The notes under the pieces are model-generated. The model saw only the letters and a list, made by a program, of their open reading frames with translations, did not search any database and had not been told where the DNA came from. The position numbers were made by a program, and so were the translations under genes. A DNA stretch of 24,374 bases from Planctomycetota bacterium (GTDB taxonomy: Bacteria; Planctomycetota; Phycisphaerae; FEN-1346; JAACEH01): NCBI GenBank assembly GCA_016935955.1, contig JAFGPY010000306.1, positions 1-24,374 of the forward strand, read 5' to 3'. Positions 14,866-22,377 of the stretch are shown piece after piece (position 1 is the stretch's first letter; the number at the start of each line of letters is the position of its first letter).

Positions 14866-16413
14866 ATGGACTCCGGCGCTCCACAGAACTCCGGTACGCC
14901 GCCTGCTGCCGCACTCCCTGGCGTGCTGCACCGCTGGACCCAGATCCTGAAGCGGCGACCCGAATGGCGGCAGAATCTGTGGCTGGCCTTGCAGGCCGCG
15001 CTGCTCATCTACGCCTTCCTCGCCGCCATCAACATGATGGGCAAGGGCATCAAGACCATCGCCCAGAATCCCCAATACGTGCACGAATTCCCCGGCGATC
15101 CGGCCTTTGATCGCTGCAAGAAGGATCCGCAACAGGCGATGCGGATCGTAACGACACCGGCCGAGGCCGGCGGCCGCGGGCTTGTCGGGCGCATGGCGGG
15201 GACCATTGGGGTGGTCGGTGACCAAGGCGGCTACGTGGCGATCGGGCAGCGGGCCGTCAGGGCCGTCTGTGTCGCCGGTGTCGCGCTGCACCACAGTTGC
15301 GTCCGCATTGTCGACGTTCGCGACGACATTGTGGTCGTTGAGGCTGTCCCGGAGCACAAGGACTGGCTGTACCGCATCTTCAGCTACGCCGAGAATCCCT
15401 TCGTGGCCCTGATGGTCGGCATTCTCGTGACGGCCGTGTTCCAGTCGAGTTCGTTCACCACAAGCTTTGCGGTCGGCATGATCGCCACGATCAACGGTTT
15501 CGACCTGAAGCTGGCCATACCGCTAGTCATGGGGGCCAATATCGGCACGAGCGTGACCTGTATCCTAGTCTCTTTGGGCTACATTCGCCGCCGCGACGAG
15601 TTCCGCCGCGCCTTTGCCGGCGCCACGGTGCACGACTTCTTCAAGATTCTGACCGTGTTGGTCCTGTTCCCGATCGAGATCAGTTCGCACATTCTGCAGC
15701 GCATGGCCGAGTACCTAGCCGGGCTGGTCTATCATGGCGGCAGGGCTTCCTTCGGCGAAGAGCCCACCAACTGGATCACGGTCGCGGTGAGTCCGTTGAT
15801 TGCCGTCGTGAAATGGTTGCTGGCGGACCTCTGCGGCCTCGGCGAGACGGCGGCTGGCACCACGATGACCGTCATCGCCGTGGCCCTGCTGTTCGCGTCG
15901 TTGCTGCTGCTGGTCAACGTGTTGAAAAAACTTGTGTTGCGGCGGGCCGAATCGTTCTTCGACCGCGTCTTGTTCCGCAACGCCCCGGCGGCTTTTATCG
16001 TAGGGCTGCTGCTGACGGCGTCGGTGCAGTCCAGCAGCGTGACCAGCAGCCTCGTGGTACCGCTGATTGCGGCGGGGCTGCTGACCTTGAACCAGGTGTT
16101 CCCTTACTTGATGGGCGCCAACATCGGCACCACCGTGACGGCGCTGATTGCCGCCTTCGCCACCAGCGCCGCGAGCGAAGAGGGCGCTAAGCTGGGACTG
16201 ACTTTGGCCTGTGTTCACTTGCTTTTCAACGTGATTGGGGCCATGATATTTTATCCCTTGCGGTGGATTCCCATTGCCATGGCCAAGGGACTGGCCAACA
16301 GGGCCGCCGAATCGCGACGCTACGCTGTGGCCTTCGTGCTGGGCGTCTTCTTCGGAGGGCCGCTGTTGGGCATCCTGCTTCACTGGCTGTACGTCAGACT
16401 CGTTGGAGGATAG
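14866..16413 (+). CDS. Na+/phosphate cotransporter family protein, copy 2
   Basis: The 515-residue paralogue of the transporter at 12546. It has the same two family halves: FQSSSFTTSF (Q193) and VQSSSVTSSLVVP (Q388), with GANIGT at 223-228 and 417-422. Membrane segment 1 is at about 40-57 (ALQAALLIYAFLAAINMM). The insert between it and the first QSSS (about 64-174) keeps the paired cysteines C135 and C145 but is otherwise among the most diverged parts. The N-terminal 35 residues are hydrophilic and unrelated to copy 1. The ATG at 14866 was chosen over a longer frame because AGGAGG lies upstream (14843-14848, 17 bases, rather far) and family similarity begins after it. It overlaps nothing; the PhoU-like copy 2 starts 2 bases after its stop. 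Confidence 0.9.
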   Translation: MDSGAPQNSGTPPAAALPGVLHRWTQILKRRPEWRQNLWLALQAALLIYAFLAAINMMGKGIKTIAQNPQYVHEFPGDPAFDRCKKDPQQAMRIVTTPAEAGGRGLVGRMAGTIGVVGDQGGYVAIGQRAVRAVCVAGVALHHSCVRIVDVRDDIVVVEAVPEHKDWLYRIFSYAENPFVALMVGILVTAVFQSSSFTTSFAVGMIATINGFDLKLAIPLVMGANIGTSVTCILVSLGYIRRRDEFRRAFAGATVHDFFKILTVLVLFPIEISSHILQRMAEYLAGLVYHGGRASFGEEPTNWITVAVSPLIAVVKWLLADLCGLGETAAGTTMTVIAVALLFASLLLLVNVLKKLVLRRAESFFDRVLFRNAPAAFIVGLLLTASVQSSSVTSSLVVPLIAAGLLTLNQVFPYLMGANIGTTVTALIAAFATSAASEEGAKLGLTLACVHLLFNVIGAMIFYPLRWIPIAMAKGLANRAAESRRYAVAFVLGVFFGGPLLGILLHWLYVRLVGG

Positions 16414-16415
16414 TC

Positions 16416-17099
16416 ATGTTCAAGAAGCTTGTCGCCGCTTGGCGTGGACGCAACACGCTGAGCATAATTCTGGACCAGTTCGACCAGATGTTGGCTCACG
16501 ACCAGTGGATGTTCGAGCAGGCCACCAGCACCTACATGCGGACCCGGCAGTGGGAAGAGGTCCAGGGGCCGCTCTACACCCGCGACAAACAGGTCAACGA
16601 GCTTGAGCGCTCGATCCGCCGTGAGGTCGTGCGGCACCTGGTGGTCCATCCCGGCGACGACGTCATCGCCTGTCTGATCATGATGAGCGTCGTCAAGGAC
16701 GCCGAACGCATCGGCGACTACTGCAAGAACATCTTCGAGGTCGGCAAACTGTTCCGCTTCGAGTACACGGCCCCGCGTTACCTGGAACCGCTCAAGGAGA
16801 TTCATTCCGCCGTCGGCACACTGTTCGAGAAGACGCGACAGTCCTTCCGCGAGAGCAACGCCGAACTGGCCCACGTGGTCCTCGACACGTTCGAAGGCGC
16901 CAAGACCAAGTGCGACCTGATCGTTGAGCAGTTGCTGCGACAGAAAGACAATCTGCCGACCGACGAGGCCGTGTCCTACGGCATGCTCTGTCGGCACATG
17001 AAACGGATTGCTGCCCACTTGTCGAACATCGCATCGAGCGTCGTCGCGCCGGTCGAGAACATCGACTTCGCCGACGAACGCGAGATGCCCGGCAAATGA
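16416..17099 (+). CDS. PhoU-like phosphate regulatory protein, copy 2
   Basis: A 227-residue paralogue of the PhoU-like protein at 14114, with most residues identical by eye. The core SVVKDAERIGDYCKNIFEVG is unchanged, and so is LIVEQLLRQKDN. Differences cluster at the N-terminal helix (MFKKLVAAWRGRNTLS), around residues 36-50 and in the helix at about 130-160. The ATG at 16416 follows GGAGGA at 16405-16410, which overlaps the transporter stop, so translation is probably coupled. A longer frame from 16263 is inside the transporter gene and was rejected. It is followed 16 bases later by larB, so the transcript probably continues. Confidence 0.85.
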   Translation: MFKKLVAAWRGRNTLSIILDQFDQMLAHDQWMFEQATSTYMRTRQWEEVQGPLYTRDKQVNELERSIRREVVRHLVVHPGDDVIACLIMMSVVKDAERIGDYCKNIFEVGKLFRFEYTAPRYLEPLKEIHSAVGTLFEKTRQSFRESNAELAHVVLDTFEGAKTKCDLIVEQLLRQKDNLPTDEAVSYGMLCRHMKRIAAHLSNIASSVVAPVENIDFADEREMPGK

Positions 17100-17115
17100 C
17101 GTTCGGAGAGATCTT

Positions 17116-17889
17116 GTGGCCGACGAGCAGTTGCGTGACATTCTCCAGCAGGTCGCCGCGGGCGACCTGACGGCCGCCGAGGCCCTGAACCGGCTGGCCC
17201 ACTTCTCATTCGAGGACATCGGCTTCGCCAAGGTCGATCACCATCGGCGACTACGTTGTGGATTCCCTGAGGTCATCTTCTGTCCCGGCAAGACGCCCGA
17301 GCAGATCGTCGAGATCGCCCGGCGACTGTCGGCCAAGGGGCACACGGTCCTTGCCTCGCGGGCCGACGCCGTGGCCGCCAAGGCCGTGGCCGAGGTCTAT
17401 CCCGACTGTCGCTACAACCCGATCGGCCGCACGGTGGTCATTCCGGGGACCGAGCCCGTGCCGACGCTGCCCGGCACGGTGGCCGTCGTCTGCGCCGGGA
17501 CGAGTGACCTGCCGGTGGCCGAGGAAGCCCGCGAGACGGCCGAGGCCCTGGGTTGCACGGTTCGCAGTCTGAGCGACGTCGGTGTGGCCGGAATTCATCG
17601 TCTGCTGGCTCACCAGAAGGAACTCCGCGAAGCCTCGGTCGTGGTGGCCATTGCCGGCATGGAAGGGGCCTTGCCGAGCGTGGTCTCGGGACTCGTTGAC
17701 GTGCCGGTCATCGCCGTGCCGACGAGCGTCGGTTACGGCGCCCATCTGGGCGGCTTCGCCCCGCTGTTGACGATGCTCAACAGCTGCGCCAGCGGCGTGG
17801 TCGTGGTGAACATCGACAACGGCTTCGGGGCGGCGTATAATGCCGCTCTGGTCTGCCGGGCCGCAGCCAGGCTCGCTCAGGGCGAGTAG
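17116..17889 (+). CDS. larB: Nickel-pincer cofactor biosynthesis protein LarB
   Basis: LarB carboxylates the pyridine ring of nicotinic acid adenine dinucleotide and cleaves its phosphoanhydride, the first step in making the nickel-pincer nucleotide of lactate racemase (LarA) and its relatives. The 257-residue product has the LarB N-terminus and a PurE-like C-terminal domain (about 118-257). Landmarks are AGTSDLPVAEEA (127-138), SDVGVAGIHRLL (153-164), GMEGALPSVVSGL (181-193) and MLNSCASG (220-227). E183 and C224 are 41 apart, matching the catalytic Glu180 and Cys221 described for Lactobacillus LarB. A GTG at 17116, after GGAGAG, was chosen; the longer frame from 17008 overlaps the PhoU-like gene. 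LarA, LarC and LarE are not in the window. It shares the downstream end of the phosphate cluster and lies 41 bases before nnrD. Confidence 0.92.
   Translation: MADEQLRDILQQVAAGDLTAAEALNRLAHFSFEDIGFAKVDHHRRLRCGFPEVIFCPGKTPEQIVEIARRLSAKGHTVLASRADAVAAKAVAEVYPDCRYNPIGRTVVIPGTEPVPTLPGTVAVVCAGTSDLPVAEEARETAEALGCTVRSLSDVGVAGIHRLLAHQKELREASVVVAIAGMEGALPSVVSGLVDVPVIAVPTSVGYGAHLGGFAPLLTMLNSCASGVVVVNIDNGFGAAYNAALVCRAAARLAQGE
17813..17841 (+). promoter_or_regulatory. Candidate internal promoter in the 3' end of larB, ahead of nnrD
   Basis: TCGACA (17813-17818), 17 bases, TATAAT (17836-17841): 11 of 12 sigma70 consensus positions with ideal spacing, the best match in the window. It would start transcripts near 17848, about 80 bases before nnrD. 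The bases also encode the conserved LarB stretch IDNGFGAAYN, so chance is possible. Confidence 0.4.
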
Positions 17890-17930
17890 CCTCATCTTTC
17901 CGATCTCCCTCTAACGCCGAGGATCGACCC

Positions 17931-18788
17931 ATGCAGCGTATCACCCAACTGCCGGCTCTTCCGCCTCGTCCCGCGTCCGGGCACAAGGGGACGTTCGGCA
18001 CCGTGCTCGTGGTTGGCGGATCGCGAGGCATGGCCGGGGCCATCGCTCTGGCCGGCCGCGCCGCCTTGACGTCCGGGGCGGGGCTGGCCCGGTTGGCCGT
18101 GCCCGGCTGCATCCTCGATACCGTTGCGGCCATGGCTCCCGTCTGCACGACCATGGCGCTGTCCTGCACACCGGCCGGACGACTCCATCCTCGCAGCGCC
18201 GTCGAGGTCATCCGGGCCGCGCGGGATGCATCGGTCGTTGCCCTGGGCCCCGGCCTGGGCTGCGACAGCGACACAATCATGGCCGTCCGCAGCATCATCG
18301 AGAACACCGACCGTCCCATGGTCCTCGACGCCGATGCCCTGAACGCCGTGTCCGAGATCGGCGGCCTGGCCAATCTTGCCTCGCGACCGGAGGTGCTGGT
18401 CGTTACGCCGCACCCCGGCGAGGCCGCGCGGCTGCTCGGGACCACAACGGCGGCTGTCCAAGCGGATCGCGAGGCTGCGGCAGCGCGGCTCGCCCAGGGC
18501 GGCATCGTGGCCGTGCTGAAGGGGCAGGGCACGATCGTCACCGACGGCGAGCGGCTCTACGTTAACGAGACGGGCAACAGCGGCATGGCCACGGGCGGCA
18601 GCGGCGACGTGCTGACAGGGCTGCTTGCGTCCCTGTTGGCCCAGGGCATGACGGGTTTCGAGGCCGCCGTGCTGGCCGCGCGTGCCCACGGAGCGGCCGG
18701 CGATCTGGCGTCCGAGGAAGAAAGCGAGGCTGGGCTGACGGCCGAAAGCATTTTGCGTTGCCTGCCGCAGGCCCTTCTGCTAAGATGA
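17931..18788 (+). CDS. nnrD: ADP/ATP-dependent (S)-NAD(P)H-hydrate dehydratase
   Basis: Metabolite-repair enzyme that converts the damaged hydrated cofactors NADHX and NADPHX back to NADH and NADPH with a nucleotide triphosphate or diphosphate as energy source. The 285-residue protein is the ribokinase-like dehydratase domain alone. Family motifs are GHKGTFGTVLVVGGSRGMAG (17-36), LDADALN (132-138), TPHPGE (159-164) and the ATP-binding GNSGMATGGSGDVLTG (215-230). The epimerase partner NnrE, fused in many bacteria, is not in the window. The start ATG has GAGGATC upstream. The stop TGA overlaps the -10 of the next promoter (TAAGAT), so the gene ends exactly where the dehydrogenase operon promoter begins. 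Confidence 0.93.
   Translation: MQRITQLPALPPRPASGHKGTFGTVLVVGGSRGMAGAIALAGRAALTSGAGLARLAVPGCILDTVAAMAPVCTTMALSCTPAGRLHPRSAVEVIRAARDASVVALGPGLGCDSDTIMAVRSIIENTDRPMVLDADALNAVSEIGGLANLASRPEVLVVTPHPGEAARLLGTTTAAVQADREAAAARLAQGGIVAVLKGQGTIVTDGERLYVNETGNSGMATGGSGDVLTGLLASLLAQGMTGFEAAVLAARAHGAAGDLASEEESEAGLTAESILRCLPQALLLR
18758..18786 (+). promoter_or_regulatory. Promoter for the 2-oxoacid dehydrogenase operon
   Basis: TTGCCT (18758-18763), exactly 17 bases, TAAGAT (18781-18786). The -35 is identical to that ahead of the Na/Pi cluster. It sits in the last codons of nnrD. The start is near 18793, with a leader of about 47 bases before ATG 18840. Confidence 0.55.
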
Positions 18789-18839
18789 AAGACTATTTTC
18801 CTGGCGTCCACACGCCTTATCAGGGAGGAGCGATCGTCT

Positions 18840-19871
18840 ATGGCAATGCTTGAACCGGTTAAGGGGAAGGTCGGCCGCAAGGACGACATGCGTTTTCTGC
18901 TCAAGCAGATGATGCAGATCCGGGCTTTCGAGGACAAGGTCTTCGAACTGCTGTCGCGCGACATTCTCAAAGGGGCCAGCCACGTCTACGCCGGCCAGGA
19001 AGCTGTGGCCGTCGGGGCGATGCAGGCCATTACCGACAAGGACCTGATTACCAGCACGCACCGCGGTCACGGCCACTGCCTGGCCCGCGGCGGCACGCTG
19101 AAGCTGATGCTGGCCGAACTGTGCGGCAAGGAGACGGGGTACTGCGGCGGCCGCGGCGGCTCGATGCACATCGCCGACGTCAATGCCGGCAACCTCGGTG
19201 CCACGGGCATCGTCGCCGGCAACATTCCGGTGGCGACCGGAGCGGCGCTGGCCTGCAAGATGCGCGGCGAGGGCCAGGTCGTGCTCTGCTTCTTCGGCGA
19301 CGGGGCGTCCAACAACGGCACGTTCCACGAGTCGCTCAACATGGCCGGCGTCTGGCGGCTGCCCATCGTCTACATCATCGAGAACAACCTCTACGGCATG
19401 AGCGTGTCGGTGAAGCGGGCCTGTGCGGTCGAGGACATCGCGACGCGCAGCTCGGCCTACGCGATGGACGGCGTGATCGTCGACGGCCAGCGCGTCCTGG
19501 ACGTTCAGGCGACCGTGGCCGCAGCCGTCAAGCAGGCCCGCGAGGGCAAGGGGCCGGTGGTCGTCGAGGCCAAGACGTATCGCTATCGTGGTCATAGCCG
19601 CAGCGATCCTCGCGTCTACCGAACCAAGGAAGAAGAGGCCTACTGGCACGATCACGATCCGATCAAGCTGTTCCGCGAGCTGCTGGCCAAGGAAAAGGCT
19701 ATGACCGACGCCGAGATGGACGCGGTCGAGGCCGAGGTGGACCAGGAAATGGTCGAGGCCGAGAAGTTCACGCTCGAGGAATCGCAGTACCCGCCGGCCG
19801 AAGCGGTCTACGAGCACGTGTACGCGGGATGGATCCAGGGCAAGTACGGCCTGGAGCGGGTTGACGGCTAA
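18840..19871 (+). CDS. pdhA: 2-oxoacid dehydrogenase E1 component, alpha subunit (pyruvate or acetoin type)
   Basis: Thiamine-diphosphate-binding half of the heterotetrameric E1, which decarboxylates the 2-oxoacid and loads the lipoyl group of E2. The 343-residue product has the TPP motif GDG (153-155) ... ENN (181-183) in FFGDGASNNGTFHESLNMAG, and the GSMHIAD...GNLGATGIVAGNIPVATGAALA run typical of the AcoA/PdhA group. YRYRGHSRSDPRVYR (247-261) is the conserved loop near the active-site entrance. ATG 18840 follows GGGAGGAG. It is the first gene of an operon with E1beta and E2. The AcoA-like resemblance leaves pyruvate against acetoin undecided; with no acetoin genes nearby I favour pyruvate. 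Confidence 0.9.
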   Translation: MAMLEPVKGKVGRKDDMRFLLKQMMQIRAFEDKVFELLSRDILKGASHVYAGQEAVAVGAMQAITDKDLITSTHRGHGHCLARGGTLKLMLAELCGKETGYCGGRGGSMHIADVNAGNLGATGIVAGNIPVATGAALACKMRGEGQVVLCFFGDGASNNGTFHESLNMAGVWRLPIVYIIENNLYGMSVSVKRACAVEDIATRSSAYAMDGVIVDGQRVLDVQATVAAAVKQAREGKGPVVVEAKTYRYRGHSRSDPRVYRTKEEEAYWHDHDPIKLFRELLAKEKAMTDAEMDAVEAEVDQEMVEAEKFTLEESQYPPAEAVYEHVYAGWIQGKYGLERVDG

Positions 19872-19934
19872 GGACAACCGACAACTGCCGCGGCCCTGCC
19901 GGGCAGATCGTCACGAGAATGGGAGAAGGATCCA

Positions 19935-20918
19935 ATGGCTCAGCTTTTTTACCGCGAAGCAATCAGGGATGCGATTGCCGAGGAGATGCGCCGCGATCCG
20001 CGTGTCTTCGTGATGGGCGAGGACGTGGCCATCTACGGCGGCGCCTACAGCGCGACCAAGGGACTGCTCGAGGAGTTCGGTGAAGAGCGCATCCGCGACA
20101 CGGCGATCAGCGAGGCGGCCATTGCCGGCGCCGCCGTCGGAGCGGCCATGGCGGGCATGCGTCCTGTGGCCGAAATCATGTACTTCGACTTCATGACCAT
20201 CGCCATGGACCAGTTTGTCAACCAGGGCGGCAAGAACCGTTACATGTTTGGCGGCAAAACCACCGTACCCATGGTCCTGAGGACCGAGGGCGGGGCGGGC
20301 CGCTGCATCGCCGCTCAGCACAGCCAGAGCCTGGAGGCCTGGTTCACGCACGCGCCGGGCGTTTTCGTCGTCGCTCCGGCCACGCCGGCCGACGCTAAGG
20401 GGCTGCTGAAGACCTGCATCCGCGACGACAACCCCGTCCTGTTCATCGAGCACAAGATGCTCTACGGCATCAAGGGCGAGGTCCCGGACGGTGAGCACCT
20501 GGTGCCGCTGGGCAAGGCGGCCATCCGTCAGGAAGGCTCTGACGTGACGATCGTTTCCTACAGCCGCATGGCCAATATGTGCGTCGAGGCTGGAAAGAAA
20601 CTGGCCGATGACGGCGTCAGCGCCGAGGTGATCGACCTGCGTTGCCTGAAGCCGCTGGACACGCGCTGCATCATCGAGAGCGTCAAGAAGACCGGCCGCC
20701 TGCTGCTGGTCAGCGAGGGTTGCAGCAACACGAACTTCGTCTGCGAAATTGCGATGCGGATCAACGAGCATGCCTTCGATTACCTGGACGCTCCGATCAT
20801 GCGGCTGTGTGCGGCCGATGTTCCGGTGCCGATGAGCCCGACACTGGAGGAGGCTGCCATTCCGACGGCCGACAGGGTCGTCGAGGCGGCGCGTAAGTTG
20901 GCCAAAGGGGAAGTCTGA
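19935..20918 (+). CDS. pdhB: 2-oxoacid dehydrogenase E1 component, beta subunit
   Basis: The 327-residue partner of the preceding E1alpha. It has the transketolase pyrimidine-binding domain in the N-terminal half and the transketolase C-terminal domain from about 195. Active-site residues expected of the family are visible: E60 in DTAISEAAIAGAAVG, which activates TPP, and H129 in AAQHSQSLEAW. The C-terminal YLDAPIMRLCAADVPVPMSP is typical of AcoB/PdhB. ATG 19935 follows AGAAGGA. The gap from E1alpha is 63 bases and to E2 43 bases, all on one strand, consistent with one transcript and with assembly of an alpha2beta2 E1 in the cytoplasm. Confidence 0.93.
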   Translation: MAQLFYREAIRDAIAEEMRRDPRVFVMGEDVAIYGGAYSATKGLLEEFGEERIRDTAISEAAIAGAAVGAAMAGMRPVAEIMYFDFMTIAMDQFVNQGGKNRYMFGGKTTVPMVLRTEGGAGRCIAAQHSQSLEAWFTHAPGVFVVAPATPADAKGLLKTCIRDDNPVLFIEHKMLYGIKGEVPDGEHLVPLGKAAIRQEGSDVTIVSYSRMANMCVEAGKKLADDGVSAEVIDLRCLKPLDTRCIIESVKKTGRLLLVSEGCSNTNFVCEIAMRINEHAFDYLDAPIMRLCAADVPVPMSPTLEEAAIPTADRVVEAARKLAKGEV

Positions 20919-20961
20919 TCGGAACGTCGCATCGCGACCCAGCCGTTAGGAAACGAGTCAC

Positions 20962-22353
20962 ATGATACAGAAGGTTCTGCTTCCGAAACTCGGCCAGACG
21001 GTCGAAACCGCCGTCATCGAGACCTGGCGCGTCAAGGAAGGCGACGCGGTTAAGAAGGGCGACGTGCTCTGCGAAATCACGACCGACAAGGCCACCCTGG
21101 AGGTCGAGTCGTACGTCAAGGGCACCCTGCTGAAGATCCTCGGGCAGGCTGGACAGGAACTGCCGGTCAACAGCCTGATCGCCGTGGTTGGCGACCCGGG
21201 CGAGGAGGTTCCCGCCGACCTGCTGGCCGGTGGGGTGCAGGCCGATGCCCCGGCTGCCCCGGCGCCTGCGGCCCCGGCCGCCCCGGTGCCGCAGCCCGCG
21301 CTGACTCCGCAACCCAAGGCCGCACCGAGCGCCACGAAGCCGCAGTCGGCCCCCGAGCCGGAGGTCGTCGAGGTGCCGGTGGCGAGCGGTCGCATCTTCG
21401 TCTCGCCGCGGGCCCGCAAGCTGGCTGCCGACGAGCACGTGCCGCTGGTGGTCCTCAAGGGCAGTGGCCCGAACGGCCGCATTGTTGAGAAGGACGTCGC
21501 CGACTACCTTGCCAAGGTCAAACAGGCCGGCGTGACGCCGTTGGCCCGCAAGCTGGCTGCCGAGCGGGGGGTCGACGTGGTGGCCCTGGCCGCTGAAGGC
21601 AAGAAGGTGACCAAGGAAGACGTCCTGGCCGCCCAGCCGGTGGCCGTCGCGGCCGCGCCGCAGCGTGTCATGCCCAAGGGCGGTAAGGTCGGCCTGACGC
21701 CGATGCGGCGGATCATCGCCGAGCGCATGAGCCAGTCGAAGCGCGAAATCCCGTGCTATTACCTGCACATGGACGCCGACATGACTGAGCTGATGGAGGC
21801 GCGTCGCCGGTTCAACGCCAAGGGCGATGTCCGCGTCTCGATCAACGACTATATCCTCGTCGCCTGCGGTCGGGCGCTGGCGGAGTTTCCCGACGTCAAC
21901 AGCCGCTGGGACGGCGACGGAATCACCTATCGCGGCGAATGCAACGTGAGTTTTGCCGTCGCCCTGGACAGCGGGCTGATCGTTCCGGTTGTCAAGAACA
22001 TCGAGCGTAAGACGCTGCAGCAGGTTTCCGACGACAGCCGCACGCTGATCGAGAAGGCCCGCGGCAAGAAGCTGCTGCCCGAGGAGTACGAAGGCGGCTG
22101 CATGACGGTCTCGAACCTCGGCACGTTCGGCGTGAAGCACTTCATCCCGATCGTCAACCCGGGCGAGAGCAGCATTCTCGGCTTGGGCACGATCGAGGAC
22201 CGCGTGGTCGTGCGGCAGGGCGGCATCCACATTCGCAAGGTGATGACCATGACCCTGGCCGTGGACCATCGGACGGTGGACGGAGCGGTCGGAGCGAAGT
22301 TCCTTGAGCGGATTCGCGATCTGCTGGAGAATCCGACCCAGCTCGAGAAGTAA
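20962..22353 (+). CDS. pdhC: Dihydrolipoamide acyltransferase E2, with two tandem subunit-binding domains
   Basis: Core of the dehydrogenase complex that transfers the acyl group from lipoate to CoA. In the 463-residue product, residues 1-78 are one lipoyl domain (lipoyl-lysine K43 in TTDKATLEVES). Residues about 91-140 are an Ala/Pro-rich flexible linker. Residues 143-185 are a peripheral subunit-binding domain (RIFVSPRARKLAADEH ... GPNGRIVEKDVADYL). Residues 191-223 are a second, shorter one (VTPLARKLAAERGVDV...GKKVTKEDVLAA) that lacks the GxGPxGRI loop. Residues 243-463 are the catalytic domain, with the active-site D-H436-RTVD-G441 motif. It is the last gene of the operon and is followed by a terminator. 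No E3 (lipoamide dehydrogenase) gene is in the window, so E3 must be supplied elsewhere or shared. Confidence 0.95.
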   Translation: MIQKVLLPKLGQTVETAVIETWRVKEGDAVKKGDVLCEITTDKATLEVESYVKGTLLKILGQAGQELPVNSLIAVVGDPGEEVPADLLAGGVQADAPAAPAPAAPAAPVPQPALTPQPKAAPSATKPQSAPEPEVVEVPVASGRIFVSPRARKLAADEHVPLVVLKGSGPNGRIVEKDVADYLAKVKQAGVTPLARKLAAERGVDVVALAAEGKKVTKEDVLAAQPVAVAAAPQRVMPKGGKVGLTPMRRIIAERMSQSKREIPCYYLHMDADMTELMEARRRFNAKGDVRVSINDYILVACGRALAEFPDVNSRWDGDGITYRGECNVSFAVALDSGLIVPVVKNIERKTLQQVSDDSRTLIEKARGKKLLPEEYEGGCMTVSNLGTFGVKHFIPIVNPGESSILGLGTIEDRVVVRQGGIHIRKVMTMTLAVDHRTVDGAVGAKFLERIRDLLENPTQLEK

Positions 22354-22377
22354 GCGGCCAGGTTACGCGCGCGAACC

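Larger units (their letters stand above)
12546..17099 (+). repeat. Tandem duplication of a Na/Pi transporter + PhoU-like gene pair
   Basis: Cassettes 12546-14800 and 14866-17099 have the same gene order and highly similar proteins. From the first QSSS motif to near the end of the PhoU genes the copies keep a constant offset of 2302 bp, so there is no net indel there. Examples: 13273-13306 equals 15575-15608 exactly (34 bases), and 14372-14445 matches 16674-16747 with one mismatch (74 bases). The 5' part of the transporter genes, before the QSSS motif, has diverged in length and sequence. Confidence 0.9.

Noticed and set aside
17008..17115. Longer N-terminus of LarB overlapping the PhoU-like gene
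   Set aside because: The residues are Arg/Ser-rich shadow sequence of the PhoU frame; GTG 17116 has a good ribosome site.
19880..19908. Small GC-rich palindrome between E1alpha and E1beta
   Set aside because: The stem is short and imperfect and no T-run follows; it is too weak to call a terminator or attenuator.
21232..21381. Short GC-rich repeats that look like a tandem repeat array
   Set aside because: They encode the Ala/Pro linker of E2 and are explained by that.
20797..22269. A 490-codon open frame on the minus strand
   Set aside because: It is antisense to E2 and the end of E1beta, both unmistakable; it has the same shadow composition.
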